Notes under the pieces: generated by a model
The model's input: only the letters and a program-made list of their open reading frames with translations
Database searches by the model: none
What the model was told of the DNA's origin: nothing
Source: Amyelois transitella
Taxonomy: Eukaryota > Arthropoda > Insecta > Lepidoptera > Pyralidae
Reading direction: 5' to 3'
NCBI RefSeq assembly: GCF_032362555.1
Contig: NC_083505.1
Location: forward strand, 12,854,001-12,918,000
Length of the DNA stretch: 64,000 nt
Shown here: in pieces, positions 35,459 to 50,500 of the stretch
Position numbering within the stretch: position 1 is the stretch's first letter
Layout: every line of letters begins with the position of its first letter
Program-made: the position numbers and the translations under genes

Positions 35459-35543
35459 GTCGTCTAGTTCCCGCCAAACGAACGTTAACCGCGCGCGCCA
35501 TTTTTAAACGTGTAGTGTTGTAACGGAACGTTTAAGTGCGAAA

Positions 35544-38500
35544 ATGGATATGAGGTAAATATTTTATTCCGTGGAAATTTTAACCGTTTATTTTTAATTT
35601 TTGTAAATACTAAATGTACTTAACTATATAAATCTGGAAGTTGATAAAGTATGTAGGTACTTGTAGCAGCACGATATGATAGCGGCGTCGAGCACTGTTG
35701 TTTTTTTTTTTCAAATTGCATTTTAATTATTTACAAAAAATATACCTCAAAAACTAAGTAAAATAAAATATCGTAAAATCAACACAAATTAAAATTATTG
35801 AAACAACAATCAAAATTACTTGGTATAGTATGTATTCAGAAAGCGATTATCGCAACAAATAAATAAATTGTAGATAATCAGAAAATTTGTAATGCAACCA
35901 GGAAGCTGCTAAGTACATAATCTGGTATTAAATTTATGATTATTTCCTACAACAGGCATTCTGCTAGATCACGCAAGATCAACACAAACCAGGAATTGTT
36001 TGTCATTCATCATAAACTACCAATGAAGCTAGAAATTATTACACTTTCACTATTTATGGCACCTATGGCAGTTTACAATGCAGTTTCTAGCAGAGCAGTG
36101 TAGCGCGTAATCGCACCCATAGTCTATGGGAAAATTATTTAATAGGCATCGCGTAAAAACGTTAAATGGAACGCGCGTCTTCTGGTTCAAGTTATAAGCG
36201 TACGCATTGAAGTGATATTTAATTTCACATCCCAAACTGTAAAAAAATATATTTTGTGTCATTTGATGTGGTTTCTGGATATCTATACCAGTTGGCTATT
36301 AAATAAGCCGATAATTTTAAAAACTAAGCATCCAAAATTTGCTTTTCAAATAATACAAACTTGTTTGTTTGTAATATCTTTATTGTACAAACTAAAGAAC
36401 ACAAAAATACAGTAAATTTGTAAGACAAATTATACAGAGGCGGACTTATTCCACTTGGGGATCTCTTCCAGTCAATCATTGAATAATTAAACTTGATGCT
36501 CTCTTAAACAAAAATATGCCCAACTACTCTTTAGTCAAATATATCCCTGCTACCAAGATACGTAGGTAGTCTATCTAAACTCAATTTTTCAAAATGTCCA
36601 TGGGAAGGAAGCCCTGCACAAAAGCTAGTTTCTTCTAAAGGTCTCAATAAAATACATATAAAAAAGCTGTGCTAGCTAGAGCTAGAGTATTATTTTCAAA
36701 ATAATCACTCTATGTACGTACTTCAGTACGGATGTAATAGTTTTTAGCTCTGTCACGTGCGCATGCGACAAGTAAATATTGTTCTGAAAAATAATTAATT
36801 CCTGCGTGCGACACTATATAGTCCGGTAATGTCGCGGACGTCGCTCACGTAATGTTTATAATCTGTGGTAATGTGTCATTATCATTGCCACTTTCACACG
36901 CAATTCCTGTGTCTTCACGCCGTTCACGCTATTTTTTCGTCGATCAATTTGTTAAAAATAAAAACAGGCCATAAAATTTTGCTAAGTATTTAATGACTAG
37001 CTGTGCCCGAGATTTCGACTGCGTGGAATAGTTATTATGGGCATCATTGAAGCCCTCAAGTATGAATAATTTTCCCCGTTTTTTTTTCACATTTTCCATT
37101 ATTTCTTTGCTCCTTATAGTTGCAGCGTGATGTTATAGCCTAAAGCCTTCCTCGATAAATGGTCTATTCGACGCAAAAAGAATTCGGACCAGAAGTTCCT
37201 GAGATTAGCGCGTTCAAATTTAACAAACGAACAAACTGTTCAGCTTTATAATATTAGTATAGATTATAATTCGCATCACATGCGCAATGCATGCGTAGGT
37301 ATTCGATCAATATTTATTTATGCAAATCCAGTAAACATGTCTCTCTTTAGCAATTGAGTAAGTTTTACCTACTTGCACCAGTTATCAATTACTTTTCATT
37401 TTTCTTCCTCATGACGTGAGATTGATAACTAAAAGCGTTAATTCCAGTAACTCGACACGAACATCCTCATCTCCTCACCTTACTGGAGTGGAGAGTACAG
37501 AGGGGTTAGTGCGAGTTCTACTCGATCAAACGCGTCGAGCAAGTAATAACGAATTTGTATGGAATTGCATTAGTGCCATCGCGTTACCACCAGGTGGCGC
37601 TGATCGAATCACATACAAATTCGCGTTTACTTGCTCGACGCGTATTATCGAGTAAAAGTCGCACTAACCCCTCAGGAGTGGTGGTGAAATTTTTCCGTGC
37701 AATCTCTAAAAATTATAGTTGTAATTAGAACTATTACGTTTTGAATTTGTACTTAAGGCGAGGCCGTGTAATACAGCTAGTATTATCATAAGAATGTCGA
37801 TCAATTCCGCAACGCAATCACAAAATTAAACACATGTGCATAATTGCAAGCTCATTGAGAAAATGAGAAGAACATTACTATGCAAACTACGGACAGACAG
37901 ACATACAACGTAACGTGTAGGCTCAATGCAAAGTTCGTCTTGCGTAATAGTGTATGTAAAATGACGCTTTCTTCATTCATTGCAACTTAGGTCTGCTGTC
38001 CACGAAAGCTTAAGTCGGAAACAATGTTACATACATACATACATAAAATCACGCCTCTTTCCCGGAGGGGTAGGCAGAGACTACCTACTACTTTTAACAA
38101 TGTTACCGGACTTATAATAATTAATTTATTAATTACTTATGTTCTCGGACTAAGTAATAATTAATAAATTAATTACTTATGTTTTCGGACACCTAGTGTC
38201 GCGCGTCTCTTTCGCTCGAATATTGATAAAAATTTAAGATGTTATTAAATGTTGTTCTCCCGCGCCATAAAACTTATTTCCTTACATCATTGGCCTATTG
38301 TACTTTAATATGTGTGGATCTATCTCGATTGGCAAAGGTGTTTTTTAAGTTAAATATGTAAAAATAATAAAAAACAAACTCGATTTTAAATTCACTAGCC
38401 TTTATGAAAACTTTAATTTCGCTGTGGAGATTAATATTGCATAATTTGTTTTTATTTATTGTTTTATATTTAAATTGTATACATTATTTTCATTTTCCAC

Positions 38501-41500
38501 GAACTCTGCATTATTTTTTGCTATATATTTCGAAAATCTGTTACTTATTCTAAGTTAAGTGGAATACAAACCTTAACATTATTTTAAACGACTACTGTTA
38601 CAGTAGCAATATTGTCTTCGTCAGAGGTACGAATACATCAGAATATTTTATTCTTCACAAAGAAATGAAGCAATGTTGGTACCGCGAGTACCTATCTTCC
38701 GCGTTTAGTAAGTTTTTAATTCTTATTTTGTAAAGTTGGTAACATTTTTTTCTTAAAAAAAAAACTAAAATATCTCTGATTAATGTTATGTTCATGCATT
38801 CAGTGGTTTTTATGTTCTGTCTGTGTGATCCATTAAAAAGAAGAAAATAAATCATTAGGCGTGGTGACGCGAGCGAAAATAGGTTGATAAAAATTTTAAA
38901 TAAAAAATACATTTTATGATATTTATTAATTTCTTTGATTTTTTGATGTAACTATTTTGTCACAAATTAATCTTAATAAGCATTATCACTCATTTTTCGC
39001 GCCAATCCTGATCTCATACAATATTTCCCTCCTTTGTTTTTCCTCAGTATAAAAAAGTAAATTGTACATACATACCTATACATATGGTCACGTCTATATC
39101 CCTTGCGGGTCAGACAGAGCCAACAGTCTTGAAAAGACTGAATGGCCACGTTCAGCTATTTGGCTTAATGATAGAATTGAGATTCAAATAGTGACAGGTT
39201 GCTAGCCGATCGCCTAAAAAAGAATCCCAAGTTTGTAAGCCTATCCCTTAGTCGCCTTTTACGACATCCATGGGAAAGAGATGGAGTGGTCCTATTCTTT
39301 TTTGTATTGGTGCCCGGAACCACACGGCACAACATACATACATACATACATACCTATTTATGTAAATTTGTACATAAAGCCTAATATTACATTCGTAGCA
39401 TTAGCACCAAAAGATCATGAAGCAATTCTTCGCAATGCTAATAACATGTTTTATCTTAACTTCATTTCCATCAAGTTATTGCATCAGCCATTGCTTTAAG
39501 CTCGTCCTTCAGCCGATGCATTTTAATTACCAATCGATTTCTATGTCTTTGTTCGCAACGACTAGTTATTGCTTCCGTATGACGAATTTCTAATAAAACA
39601 TCGGAGGCGATACGCAATTAAAAAAAAAACAAAAATAAACGATTTCCCGGCGCGTGAGTTGCGTGTTGGATAATCTACCGTGCAAATCTGCCGATTTATG
39701 TAATTATAAGTTCGTTAAATGTAAATTAATTGAGGCCTATTAATAAAGTTGGTCGTGATGGCGACACGTGAGTTACTGTTCCCGGATGGATTCGTATTTG
39801 TTGTTTGGTTATTAATCGGTGAAAATATAGTTTTTAAATGTTGATTTATTATGTACCTACCTATCATTACGAGTCTGAAATCCCTTGAAAATCAAAATCT
39901 TTCTTTCGCGTTACCTACTATATTTGTTATTGTTTTTAATTCTATTGAATGACAATGTGCCGTGTGGTTCCCGGCACCAACAGAAATAGGACGACTCCAT
40001 CTCTTTCCCACGGAATTCGCAAAAGGTGACTAAGGGATTGGCTTATAAACTTCTTCTTCTTTTAGGCGATGGGCTAGCAACCTGTCACTATTTGAATCTC
40101 AATTCTATCATTAAACCAAACAGCTGAACGTGGTCTTTCAGTCTTTTCAAGACTGTTTGTTCTGTCTACCCGCAAGGGATATAAACGTGATGATATGTAT
40201 GAATGACACATAGGTAACTACTGTACTTGATCACATAACATGTCATAATATAATGTGTGCCTGAATTTTCCATTGAAAATGTTTGGTGTCAAAAGAACTC
40301 CATAATGAATGGTAATTATTTCAAAATTTCATGGATATCCAAACAGTCCTTGTCCTTCACCATTGTTTACAAGACCTCAGCGTTATTATGATCAAATTAG
40401 AGCTACCGTTACCCAATTTGACATGTCATCCTCATTGTCGACCTCTCATGAATTTGTAGCGCATCATGCGTTATTTCACAATATATCTTCTAAGATCCAT
40501 TCACGGGCAAGTGCAAATCACGCCGACAATTGAATTAACGTTGCGAAACGTCGCGTGCGCATCTGATGGTGCCGCTAGACGTGTCACCCTCCAGACCGGT
40601 CAAACTAGCCGTGTCATTGGGTAATCTTGACATAAATCTGACATTATTTTGTGACAGCTTTGGAGGCCTTGAACTAGTTTGAGGGACACAGATTTTCTTG
40701 ACGGACATTGTGACATTAAAAGATACTCTGGCTAATGGAAGTTACAGGTTTTGTAGAACACAAACATGTGTCAAAGAATCAAGATGCATACATACATACA
40801 TAAAATCACGCCTCTTTCCCGGAGGGGTAGGCAGAGACTACCTCATTCCACTTGCCACGATCTCTGCATACTTCCTTCGCTTCATACACATTCATAACTC
40901 TCTTCATGCAAGCTCGGCGGTTTCGGGTACTTTTGACCTGACCCTTTACCAGGACGTCCTTAGATAATTTGATCAAGATGCACGTCCAAATTCATTTTAG
41001 CTTTATCATGACTTTTATTTAAGTATGTAGGTACCGTGTGGTTCCCGGCACCAATACAAAAAAGAATAGAACCACTCCATCTCTTTCCCACGGATGTCGT
41101 AAAAGGCGATAAAGGGATATGCTTATGAACTTGGGATTATTTTTTAAGGCTAGGAACCTGTCACTATTTGAATCTCAATTCTATCATTAAGCCAAATCGC
41201 TGAACGCGGCCTATCAGTATTATAACGACATCCATGGGAATGATGTGGAGATGTCCATACTTTTTCTTTTGATGCTGGGAACCACACGGCACAATACAAT
41301 CAAATTATTCATATCAATCGGTTTAAGCACGTCCTTGATAAAATTAACTCGAAACAGTAGCCGAAGTCTTGATTTAAGATTATGCAATCAAATCAAGGGA
41401 TTATAAGCGTTGAATTGTTTCGAGTATTAAGAAACAAGATAATTAAGTTTTGTGTCTCTGGGGCAGGGGTCGGTGACACCTTTGTATAGTGAGATTAATG

Positions 41501-44500
41501 TGCTAGCTCAGTTAAAGACATCCAAAGTTTAATTGTGCGCTCACGGTGTGAATTCTAACAATGTTAATAGCTTAACAGTTTATCAACGCATCTTAACACA
41601 TTATAAATCACTAATTTACTCGGTTTGCTGGTGTGGCAAGTGTCGTTGTCATTCTCATGTGCTTTCCGACATGCAATATTCTACACATGCGCTTTGGAAG
41701 CGGTAGTAGTTTGATGTGACGTCAATAAGTGATACCTTGTATCCATCATTAGATGCCGAATTTATTCCCTAAATAAAATTATTTCACTTAGCTACTTTCT
41801 TCAATTGTCTGTAGCTTTTTCATTGCTTTATTATTTTTTATTATTATATTTCTCCTCTTGGATTTCACGGATCTATAACGCCTCGGAGTTTTTGAGTGGC
41901 TTGCGTGGGGATATAAATTCAACACGTAGAGGCCCTTTAGAGAAGTTAATGTTATTTTAGTTAGAAAACTGCAACAAATGCTCGTAAAATTATACGCATT
42001 TGGTTGGGCACATTGTCCTACGACGAGATCGAGGATATTTTAAACATAGAAAGCTAATTTCAGTCATAGTTTTCGAACCCATTCTTTTTTAAATATACTT
42101 GATTCTATATAACATATAATGTAAGATATATTTTGTGATTTGATATTTTTTCTTTTTTGTAATAATTCGAGACCAATGTCTACGAATGAAAATTTAATCT
42201 TAGTTATAATCTTTTCTGTTAATTAGGCTTCCTGTATCGACAGGCTTGCCTAGTGAGGAAGTCACTATGTCTCTTTAGTTTGTAAGTGCTCTCTGCAATA
42301 TACATATGTGTACAGTTTTATAAAATGTATCTATGTACTTCGTTGTATTTGCAGCAAATAAATCATTTTTCATTTTCATTTTTTCATTTTTCATTTTGTG
42401 CTCCTGCCAAAACCCGCTTCCGGGGATATCAATAGATGATATGTCCATGAACAGGTCTCGGCAGAAGATGGAGCTATTACAAAATAAAGAAAAGAATGAT
42501 GGGAGTTGACGTTTGGATGGATTTAGAAAATACTGCTGGAGAAGTTCGGGCACCTGCCATAATCATGAATACGTGCCTTTTATCTGGCAGATGGTGACTC
42601 GCCACTCAATAAATGGTGGCTCTCTTTAACTAACTTAACTGCCTATAATCAGTCACCATGATTAGCAACAAGGGGCAACATCGGTGTGGATGGCTAAGGA
42701 TGTCGAGAGGTGAGACTGCGGGGCGTGAAAACGTGGTGATCCAGTCAGGCACCCCCGGCGTTATGACATTTTACACTTCACAAAGGATTTGCATGGTTCG
42801 TCGTCATGACTGTGTGGCATAGAACCACAACTGTATTCATACAAAATTATATCTAACGAGACAGACAGATATAACAACCAATCTTTTATTAATAAATAGT
42901 ATCGATACGCTGGATGGATATATGTAGAAGGTAGGTATGGTGTTTACTCGGTCTATATCGTGTAATTGGTCCGGTATTTCACAGGAGCAGACATTGCTCA
43001 ACTGTGAATAAACTCCACCATGTACGGCAGAAAATTTTAATGTTCGGTAAATGACTAAGCTGATGCCAATACGGTAACCTGTCGTCCGCTGTACTGGATA
43101 CAAGAAAAGATAAAATTAAACATAATTCGTTACATAGTTTATCACGAAAACACAAAGTGATCATCACGCAAATATATCTTGGTAGTGAATAAATATGTAT
43201 GTAAGTTCTTAATTAATAAGTTTTTTATACAATAAAGATATTTTACAAATAATATTAGTCTTTTCTAAACTGTTGGCTCTGTCTATTCCGTAAGGGATAA
43301 AGACGGAATATATCAATTAATTACTATAACGAGCAATTACATATTTGACGAGATTCAGAGTTCTTTGTTTATGTATATTTAGGTTAGACCTAAAATCAAC
43401 ATAAAAACAGTCGAGAATTCATCATCTATCTTAAGAGAACTTCTTTCAGCTTATTATCTCTTTTTTTACATCCTATAGATATATATTTATCACCTGAGAG
43501 ACAAGTACCGGGCGCACCCACATTAAACAAGGCATGTGTACTTAGTGTAGGCTGCACGTGTTCCGTGGCTCATTTACCTACATACAGTTTATGCAAGTAC
43601 CCTTTCTTGTACTTAAGCTTGGCCCATACGTCTTGTAAGACAGATGTAGTGTGAAAGATAAATGATATCGATAGTTTAATGAACTTATGTCGTCATTTAA
43701 ACAACTGTTACAAAAGTTGGCATAATGTTGCTGGCATTTTTTCTTTTTTTTTTTTAATGTGTGTCAGCGGCAAAGCGGCCGGTGCTCCTGTCAGTTTTTT
43801 TTTTTTTCAGTTTAAGTAGTATAGCTGATGAAATATTTTTGTAATATCGAGTTGACAATATAGGCCAGTGTTTAAGTTACGTAGGTTTCATTTTACTTTT
43901 GCTCAAGAGCGTATTAATAGTTTTGTGATTGAGAACGTTCGTTATTTTGACTCAATTACTCACACAATACAAACTGTATTTTGTACAATACAGTATAAAT
44001 AAATATATAATAAATAATTTGTTAGACTACATAGCTATCTACCTAGATAGCACAATGATCCGACTTATTACTCATAGGTAGTATCTATAAATAACAGAAA
44101 CGAAAATAAATAAGAGTTCACAATGTCTATGATTCAATAGGATCAGTGTGATGAAAACTAATTTAAATATTCGACACACTTTACAAAAATTGATCTGATT
44201 GTTTTATGAAACAACTGTCAGGCAAATCAAATTGTTATTATGTCACAAAAATAATAATTATTTGACCTCAAAATTTGTCATAATTGATGACAAATTTTGA
44301 GGTCAAATAATTATTATTCGACTTTCCGGCACAATTCCCACGGCTATCGATTCCAGCCCGCCGATTTATACTCATCGATTACAAAACTGGAAATCACTGT
44401 TATCGATGGTGGAATTGGTTCTTTCCATAACCGGGAGCTGTTACGCGATCGGAGTGAAATCCGAGATGAGACTTGAGATTCGCAAACACTTGCCACTGTG

Positions 44501-47500
44501 TCGGTCCGGTCGGCGGGGAAGCCGTTACGTAATAGCATAAGTTACATATTTGGATGATGTGGTTAACGGTTCACATGGCTGGCTAGTGAATACGCGATGT
44601 TGTGAAGGAGTCTTAGAATTAATTAAAGATTTAAACAAACATTCATCGTTATCATTTGAGCGTGTTCCCGGTCGCAGGCTTAATTGGGTTGTTTAGGAAC
44701 AAATACATTATGTATGTACTTACCTACTTAATTAGTTTTTCGTACACCTATTTTAGAACTACTTTTGGTCAATTTTACAAGTTTATTACTACATAGAGAC
44801 CGTCTCTCTAGACCAAGACTAAAAGGAAGAATTTTTTATAGCTTTAAGTACTTAGCTAATATTTTCTAAGTCACTTCTAACTGCACCACTGCCCACTGCA
44901 TACAGATTTATTTACGCCGTCACGCGGTACTTGTTCATAGATAATAAATTATGTAATTATATATACTTTTGATTGTGTTATGAACAAAACTCCAGAAAAA
45001 CACAACATACATAGTCTGTGTTGTAATTGCAGCTCCCACGCAGAGTACCACATTAGCATTGACTAGATTCCAGACAAATGAATAACAAATACAGTAGCAC
45101 TATTACTTATGTGGCGAAATCTATACGTCACAAGTCACAAAAATAAAAAAATTAAACACGCGACGCAATCAGTCATAAACAGCGAAAAACCTTAATCGCG
45201 CAAGCAAAGATTTCACGAATTGGAGCTATATATACAACCTCCGACACAACATCGTCGGAGCCGCGGTTCCCTAGGCATAACACCTAGCCTGGCGGAAGAT
45301 CTTCCCTTAGGTGGCGGTCGAGCCGAATCATCGCTCCCGCTACACTTATATACATACATACATATACATATAATCCCGACCAACTATCTTGAAAAGACTG
45401 ACAGGTTGCTAGTCCATTGCCTAAAAGAAGAATCCCAAGTTCATAAGCATATTCCTCAGTCGCCTTTTATATGTTTTTCCATGGAAAAGAGATGGAGTGG
45501 TCCTAGTCCTTTTTCTATTGGTTCCGGTAACCACACGGCAAATATTCATACACTTTCGAAAAATTTTGAATATTTGCTATTCATTACGTAATGCAATTTC
45601 ACAGTTCTAACTGATTAGAATTTAATATCAAAGCCAGTCGTTAAAACTGTCTTAGTTTGAAACCATATCGAAATTAAAATATAAAATTAATACAAATCTA
45701 TTTCACGAGAAAGCTGAATGGTTAATTCTTTAAAATAACGATTGAAAACATTAGGTTATTTCGAAAAACTCAATTAGATTGTTGAAAGATAACCATTGCG
45801 TTATTTGACAATGAAACTAGAGAGAAGGAATTCACGACTGTTAAAAACACGATAAGGTATCGATATATTTTGCGACATTTTACTCACGAAAATCAGCTGC
45901 ACAAAGTATGAATAATAAAAAAAGAAAGAATAGGACCTCTCTATCTCGGTCCCATGGATGTCGTTAAATGCGACTAGGGAATAGGCCTATAAACTTGGGA
46001 CACTTCTTTTAGGCGATGGGATAGCAACCTGTCACTAATTGATTCTCAGTTGAACGATGCCTATCAGGTTATAATTATTTATGTAACGAGATGGTGACAA
46101 ATGTTATGAGACCTTTTATGTAAATACTAGCTGTGCCCGCGACTCCGTCCGCGTGGAATTATTTTGGGCATCATTGAAGCCCTCAAGGGTGAATAATTAT
46201 ACCTGTTTTTTTCACATTTTCCATTATTTCTTTACTCCTAATAGTTGCAGCGTAATATAATATAGCCTAAAGCCTTCCTCAATAAATGGTCTATTCAACA
46301 CAAAAATAATTTTTCAATTCGAACCAGTAGTTCCTGAAATTAGCGCGTTCAAAAAAACAAACAAACTCTTCAGCTTTATAATATTAGTATATATTTGGCG
46401 GCTTTTATTACCACCATTTACTTATTTGAAACATTGTGTCAAAAATTCAGCAAATTTTTACATCAAAGATTATTTTGATATCGGACAATTAGCCGTCACG
46501 GCCCACAAAGCCTTCAGAATATACGCAAGTTTTCATTTCACGACTGGATGGTTGCGATGGAGAAAGCTTTTGACAGTAAGCTATTGTCAGTTTTGAAATT
46601 GGTTTGGAAAAAAATCTAGGTAGGTATAGTTACTTACCAATGATTGGTATTGATTTCGTTGTCTTACTTAATTAATTTGAGAAATTAATATCTTGTAATG
46701 CAATTGCAATAGTGCAGATTTTTAATTTCATTCGAATTAAGTACTTTGATTTTTTAAATTTTATTTTAAGTATTCAATGATTAAAGCATCGGACCAAATT
46801 TGATTGAATTTTGTATAAATGTTGCCAATTTTCCGAGATCAACATAGTCTCCTTTTTTCTGAAAATTCTTTATAAATTTGAAGCATACATTAAAAACTGT
46901 ATGCTACATAATCTTCCATATAAAAGACATAAACGCGTCTTCAACATAATACTACTCTGTCAAGAAAGTAGCAGGAAAAGATCAATAATACACAAACTGT
47001 TTGTTATTCATCCAAATTTATTTTATCACCTTCAAAATATGCTCCTTTAGAAACGATACACTTACGCCAACGAATAATCCAATCATCAAAACATTTTTTA
47101 AACGCTGTTTCCGGAATTGAGGTCAGTTCTCGCCGCGAATTCTCTTTTATGTCTTCTACCGATTGAAAACGGGTGCCACGAAGTGGTAATTTGAGTTTAG
47201 GAAAAAGAAAAAAGTCGGCTGGAGCCATATCTGGTGAATATGGTGGTTGCTCGATGGTATTTGTTGAGTGTTTGGTTAAAAATTCGTTTACAATGATGGC
47301 CTTGTGCGAAGGTGCATTATCATGGTGCAAAATCCAAGAATTTTCTTTCCACAAATCTGGCCTTTTTCGTCGGATTTGCTCTCTTAAACGCCGCATAACA
47401 CTCAAATAATATTCCTTATTTACCGTTTGACCTTCCGGCAAGAATTCCGAGTGCACAACACCGCGATAGTCAAAGAAAACAGTCAACATGACTTTGACTT

Positions 47501-50500
47501 TTGAACGACTTTGGCGTGGTTTTTTCGGTTTCGGTTCAGTTGGAAGGCGCCACTCCGAAGCTTGTTGACTAGTTTGCATGTCAAACTCGTAAACCCACGT
47601 CTCGTCACCAGTAACAATGCGTTTCATGAATGTTGGGTCGGAATTGACTCGTTCTAGCATGTCCTCAGCGACTCTCATGCGATTGAGTTTTTGAAAAAAA
47701 TTCAGGTCTTTTGGGACTAGCCGAGCGGCAACATGTTTCATACCCAAATTATTAGTTAAAATGGTACGGATCGACTCGTGAGATACAGAAAGTTCGGTGG
47801 CTATCTCTCTCAAAGTTGAATGAGGATTTTCAGTCACTATTTCCTTCACTTTTGCGATGTTAACTTCAGTTGCAGACGTTGATGGCCTACCAGAGCGAGG
47901 CAAATCTTCCATCACATCTCGACCGCTTTTGAACGCTTAGTACCACTCATAAGCACGAGTTTTTGATAAAGTCGATTCACCGTAAGCCTTCTGTAACATT
48001 TTCAGTGACTCCGAACACGATATTCCATTGGCAATGCAAAATTTAAGACAAACTCTTTGTTCGATGTTTTATCCATTATGAAATTAGCAATACACACTAG
48101 ATATGATATAACTAAAAATAGCACTGTATTCAATGTAAACAGATGCAACTCAAACTCCGCGCCAAAATGGAAAACAGTTGTGCCAATCTAACAACAACAA
48201 AAAAAAACAAAAATTTGAATTTGGAACCATAAATAAATAATCCATTCCCGATACTTTTCTGACTGAATGTATATATGTATGTATTTTAGATATTATGTTA
48301 TTCCAATGACTAAGCTATACCACTGTAAAGTTTTATGATAATTCAGTAAGTAGTTTTTGCTTGAAATAGTTATCAACATTTAATCACATATTCACACATC
48401 TCAAACTTTCACATTTATAATATTGGAAGGAAAAAATTAATATAAACACTTCTCGACCACACAAATTATAGAAATCGATCAAGAGCTTGAAGGGGTTACG
48501 GGTTTGTTCTTATAGGTTTATGACTTATGATCTAGTTAACATATATCTTAAGCCAACGGGCTTGGTGATAAATATAGATGAACCGAAAGAAGTATTTACA
48601 CAGGGATGCCAAGCCTAATTTTATTTATGTGTATTGCAAATACTATTGCATTCAAAATAAATGTATACCTAGGTATGTAGGTACTAAGATAATAATGCCG
48701 TATCGTTCCCGGCATAGAATAAAGAATAGGACCACTCCATTGCAGAGATCGTGGCAAGTGGAAAGATGTAGTCTCTGCCTACTTCTCCTGGAAAAAGGCG
48801 TGATTTTATGTTTATATGTATGTATGTTTCACTCCATCTCTTTCTCATGGATGTCGTAAAACGCCTTTTCGGACATACATATATACAAATAACCACGTCC
48901 ATATCCCCTGCGGGGTAGACAGAGCCAACAGTCTTGAAAAGACTGGCTAGGCCACGCTTAGCTATTTGGCTTTAAGATAGAATTGAGATTCAAATAGTGA
49001 CAGGCTACTAGCATATCGCCAAAAATAAGAATCCCAAGTTTATAAGCCTATCCCTTAGTCGCCTTTTAGGACATCCATGGGAAAGATACTTTGCAGTGGT
49101 TAATTTCTAAAGTGCAGGTTACCACACGGCACTATCGTAATGTAATACAAAAATGGCCGCTCCATTTCCAATGCACGAAAAATGCATGCCATGTGCAAAA
49201 AAAAAACAATTCAGTCAATATTTTTTACATCACATACATTTAATTACGACGTACCTAAGCAACAGGTTTCCTACATAACATTGCCGAGTTTTTAATAAGC
49301 AAGTCTCATTTCTTCTTTATAAATACCACAGACCTCGCCCTGTTACATGACTCCAGCTGACCACGCCGCAGTACAACTCAAAAACGTCATTATTCCAATG
49401 CAATAAAGTCCAAAATTTAACTGCAACTGCAACTCTTGACCACACTGGATTGCGCAAGTAATTAACGCACTTATTACAGCAGAAATAAGGTTGAAATTTC
49501 AACTTGAAGGCGCGTTGCAATTGCATCTTATGCACTCGACTCACATAAGCGCGGTTTATGAGTTTATAGAAACAGCATTTTACAGATAGTTTCATAACTC
49601 GTTTATTTTTGCAGCTGTTCAATTCAATTCAATTATTTATTACTAGAGGCCGCCCGCGACTTCGTCCGCATGGAAACCCTATCAATCCTGCGGGAACTCC
49701 GGAATAAAAAATATATTATATTATTCTGGATCTTTAGCTACCTACATACCAAATTTCATCGTAATCGGTTCAGTAGTTCATGAAAGAGTAACAAACATCC
49801 ATACTGACATACTCACAAACTTTCGCATTTATAATATTAGTAGGAACAACTTAAATAAATGTTGTTGAAAAAAAAAATTGTTGCAATTTGAACAACATTT
49901 TTTTTTCATTTACTTTAAATGATAATGTCTCTCCGGTGCGCAGACAGCCATAATTTTTACTGAAAATTATACATACATATAGTCACGTCTATATCCTTTA
50001 CGGGGTAGACAGAGCCAACAGTCTTGAAAAGACTGATAGGCCACTTTCAGCTGTTTGGCTTAATGATAGAATTGAGATTCAAATAGTGACGGGTTGCTAG
50101 CCCATCGCCTAAAAGAAGAATCTCAAGTATATAAAATAAATAAATTACTTCATATTGACAAATATGAAGTAATTTATTTATTTTTTTAATTTTAATTTAT
50201 TGTAACAAATTGACATTCTATTTTCATCATTTTATTAAGAATTAATTAATTGACTTAAGTGACTTGTGTATAATTTTATAATATTTGCATGCTATAATTC
50301 ATGGCTGACCAGGAGGAAATATGTTTTGTTTTATACCTTTTGTAAACCCTAGTCAAAAGCAAATAAATATTCTATTCTATTCTATTCTATTCTATTCTAT
50401 TCTATTCTATTCTATTCTATTCTATCCTTAGTCGCCTTTTACGACATCCATGGGAACGAGATGGAGTGGTCCTATTCTTTTTTTTTATTGGTGCCGGGAA

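Noticed and set aside
45215-45350. Possible LTR-retrotransposon end (shared GCGATGATTCG-like words with 1905-1925)
   Set aside because: The shared segment is about 20 bases, with no LTR pair or coding match strong enough to call.
47173-47409. 78-codon plus-strand ORF
   Set aside because: It is antisense to the mariner transposase catalytic domain.
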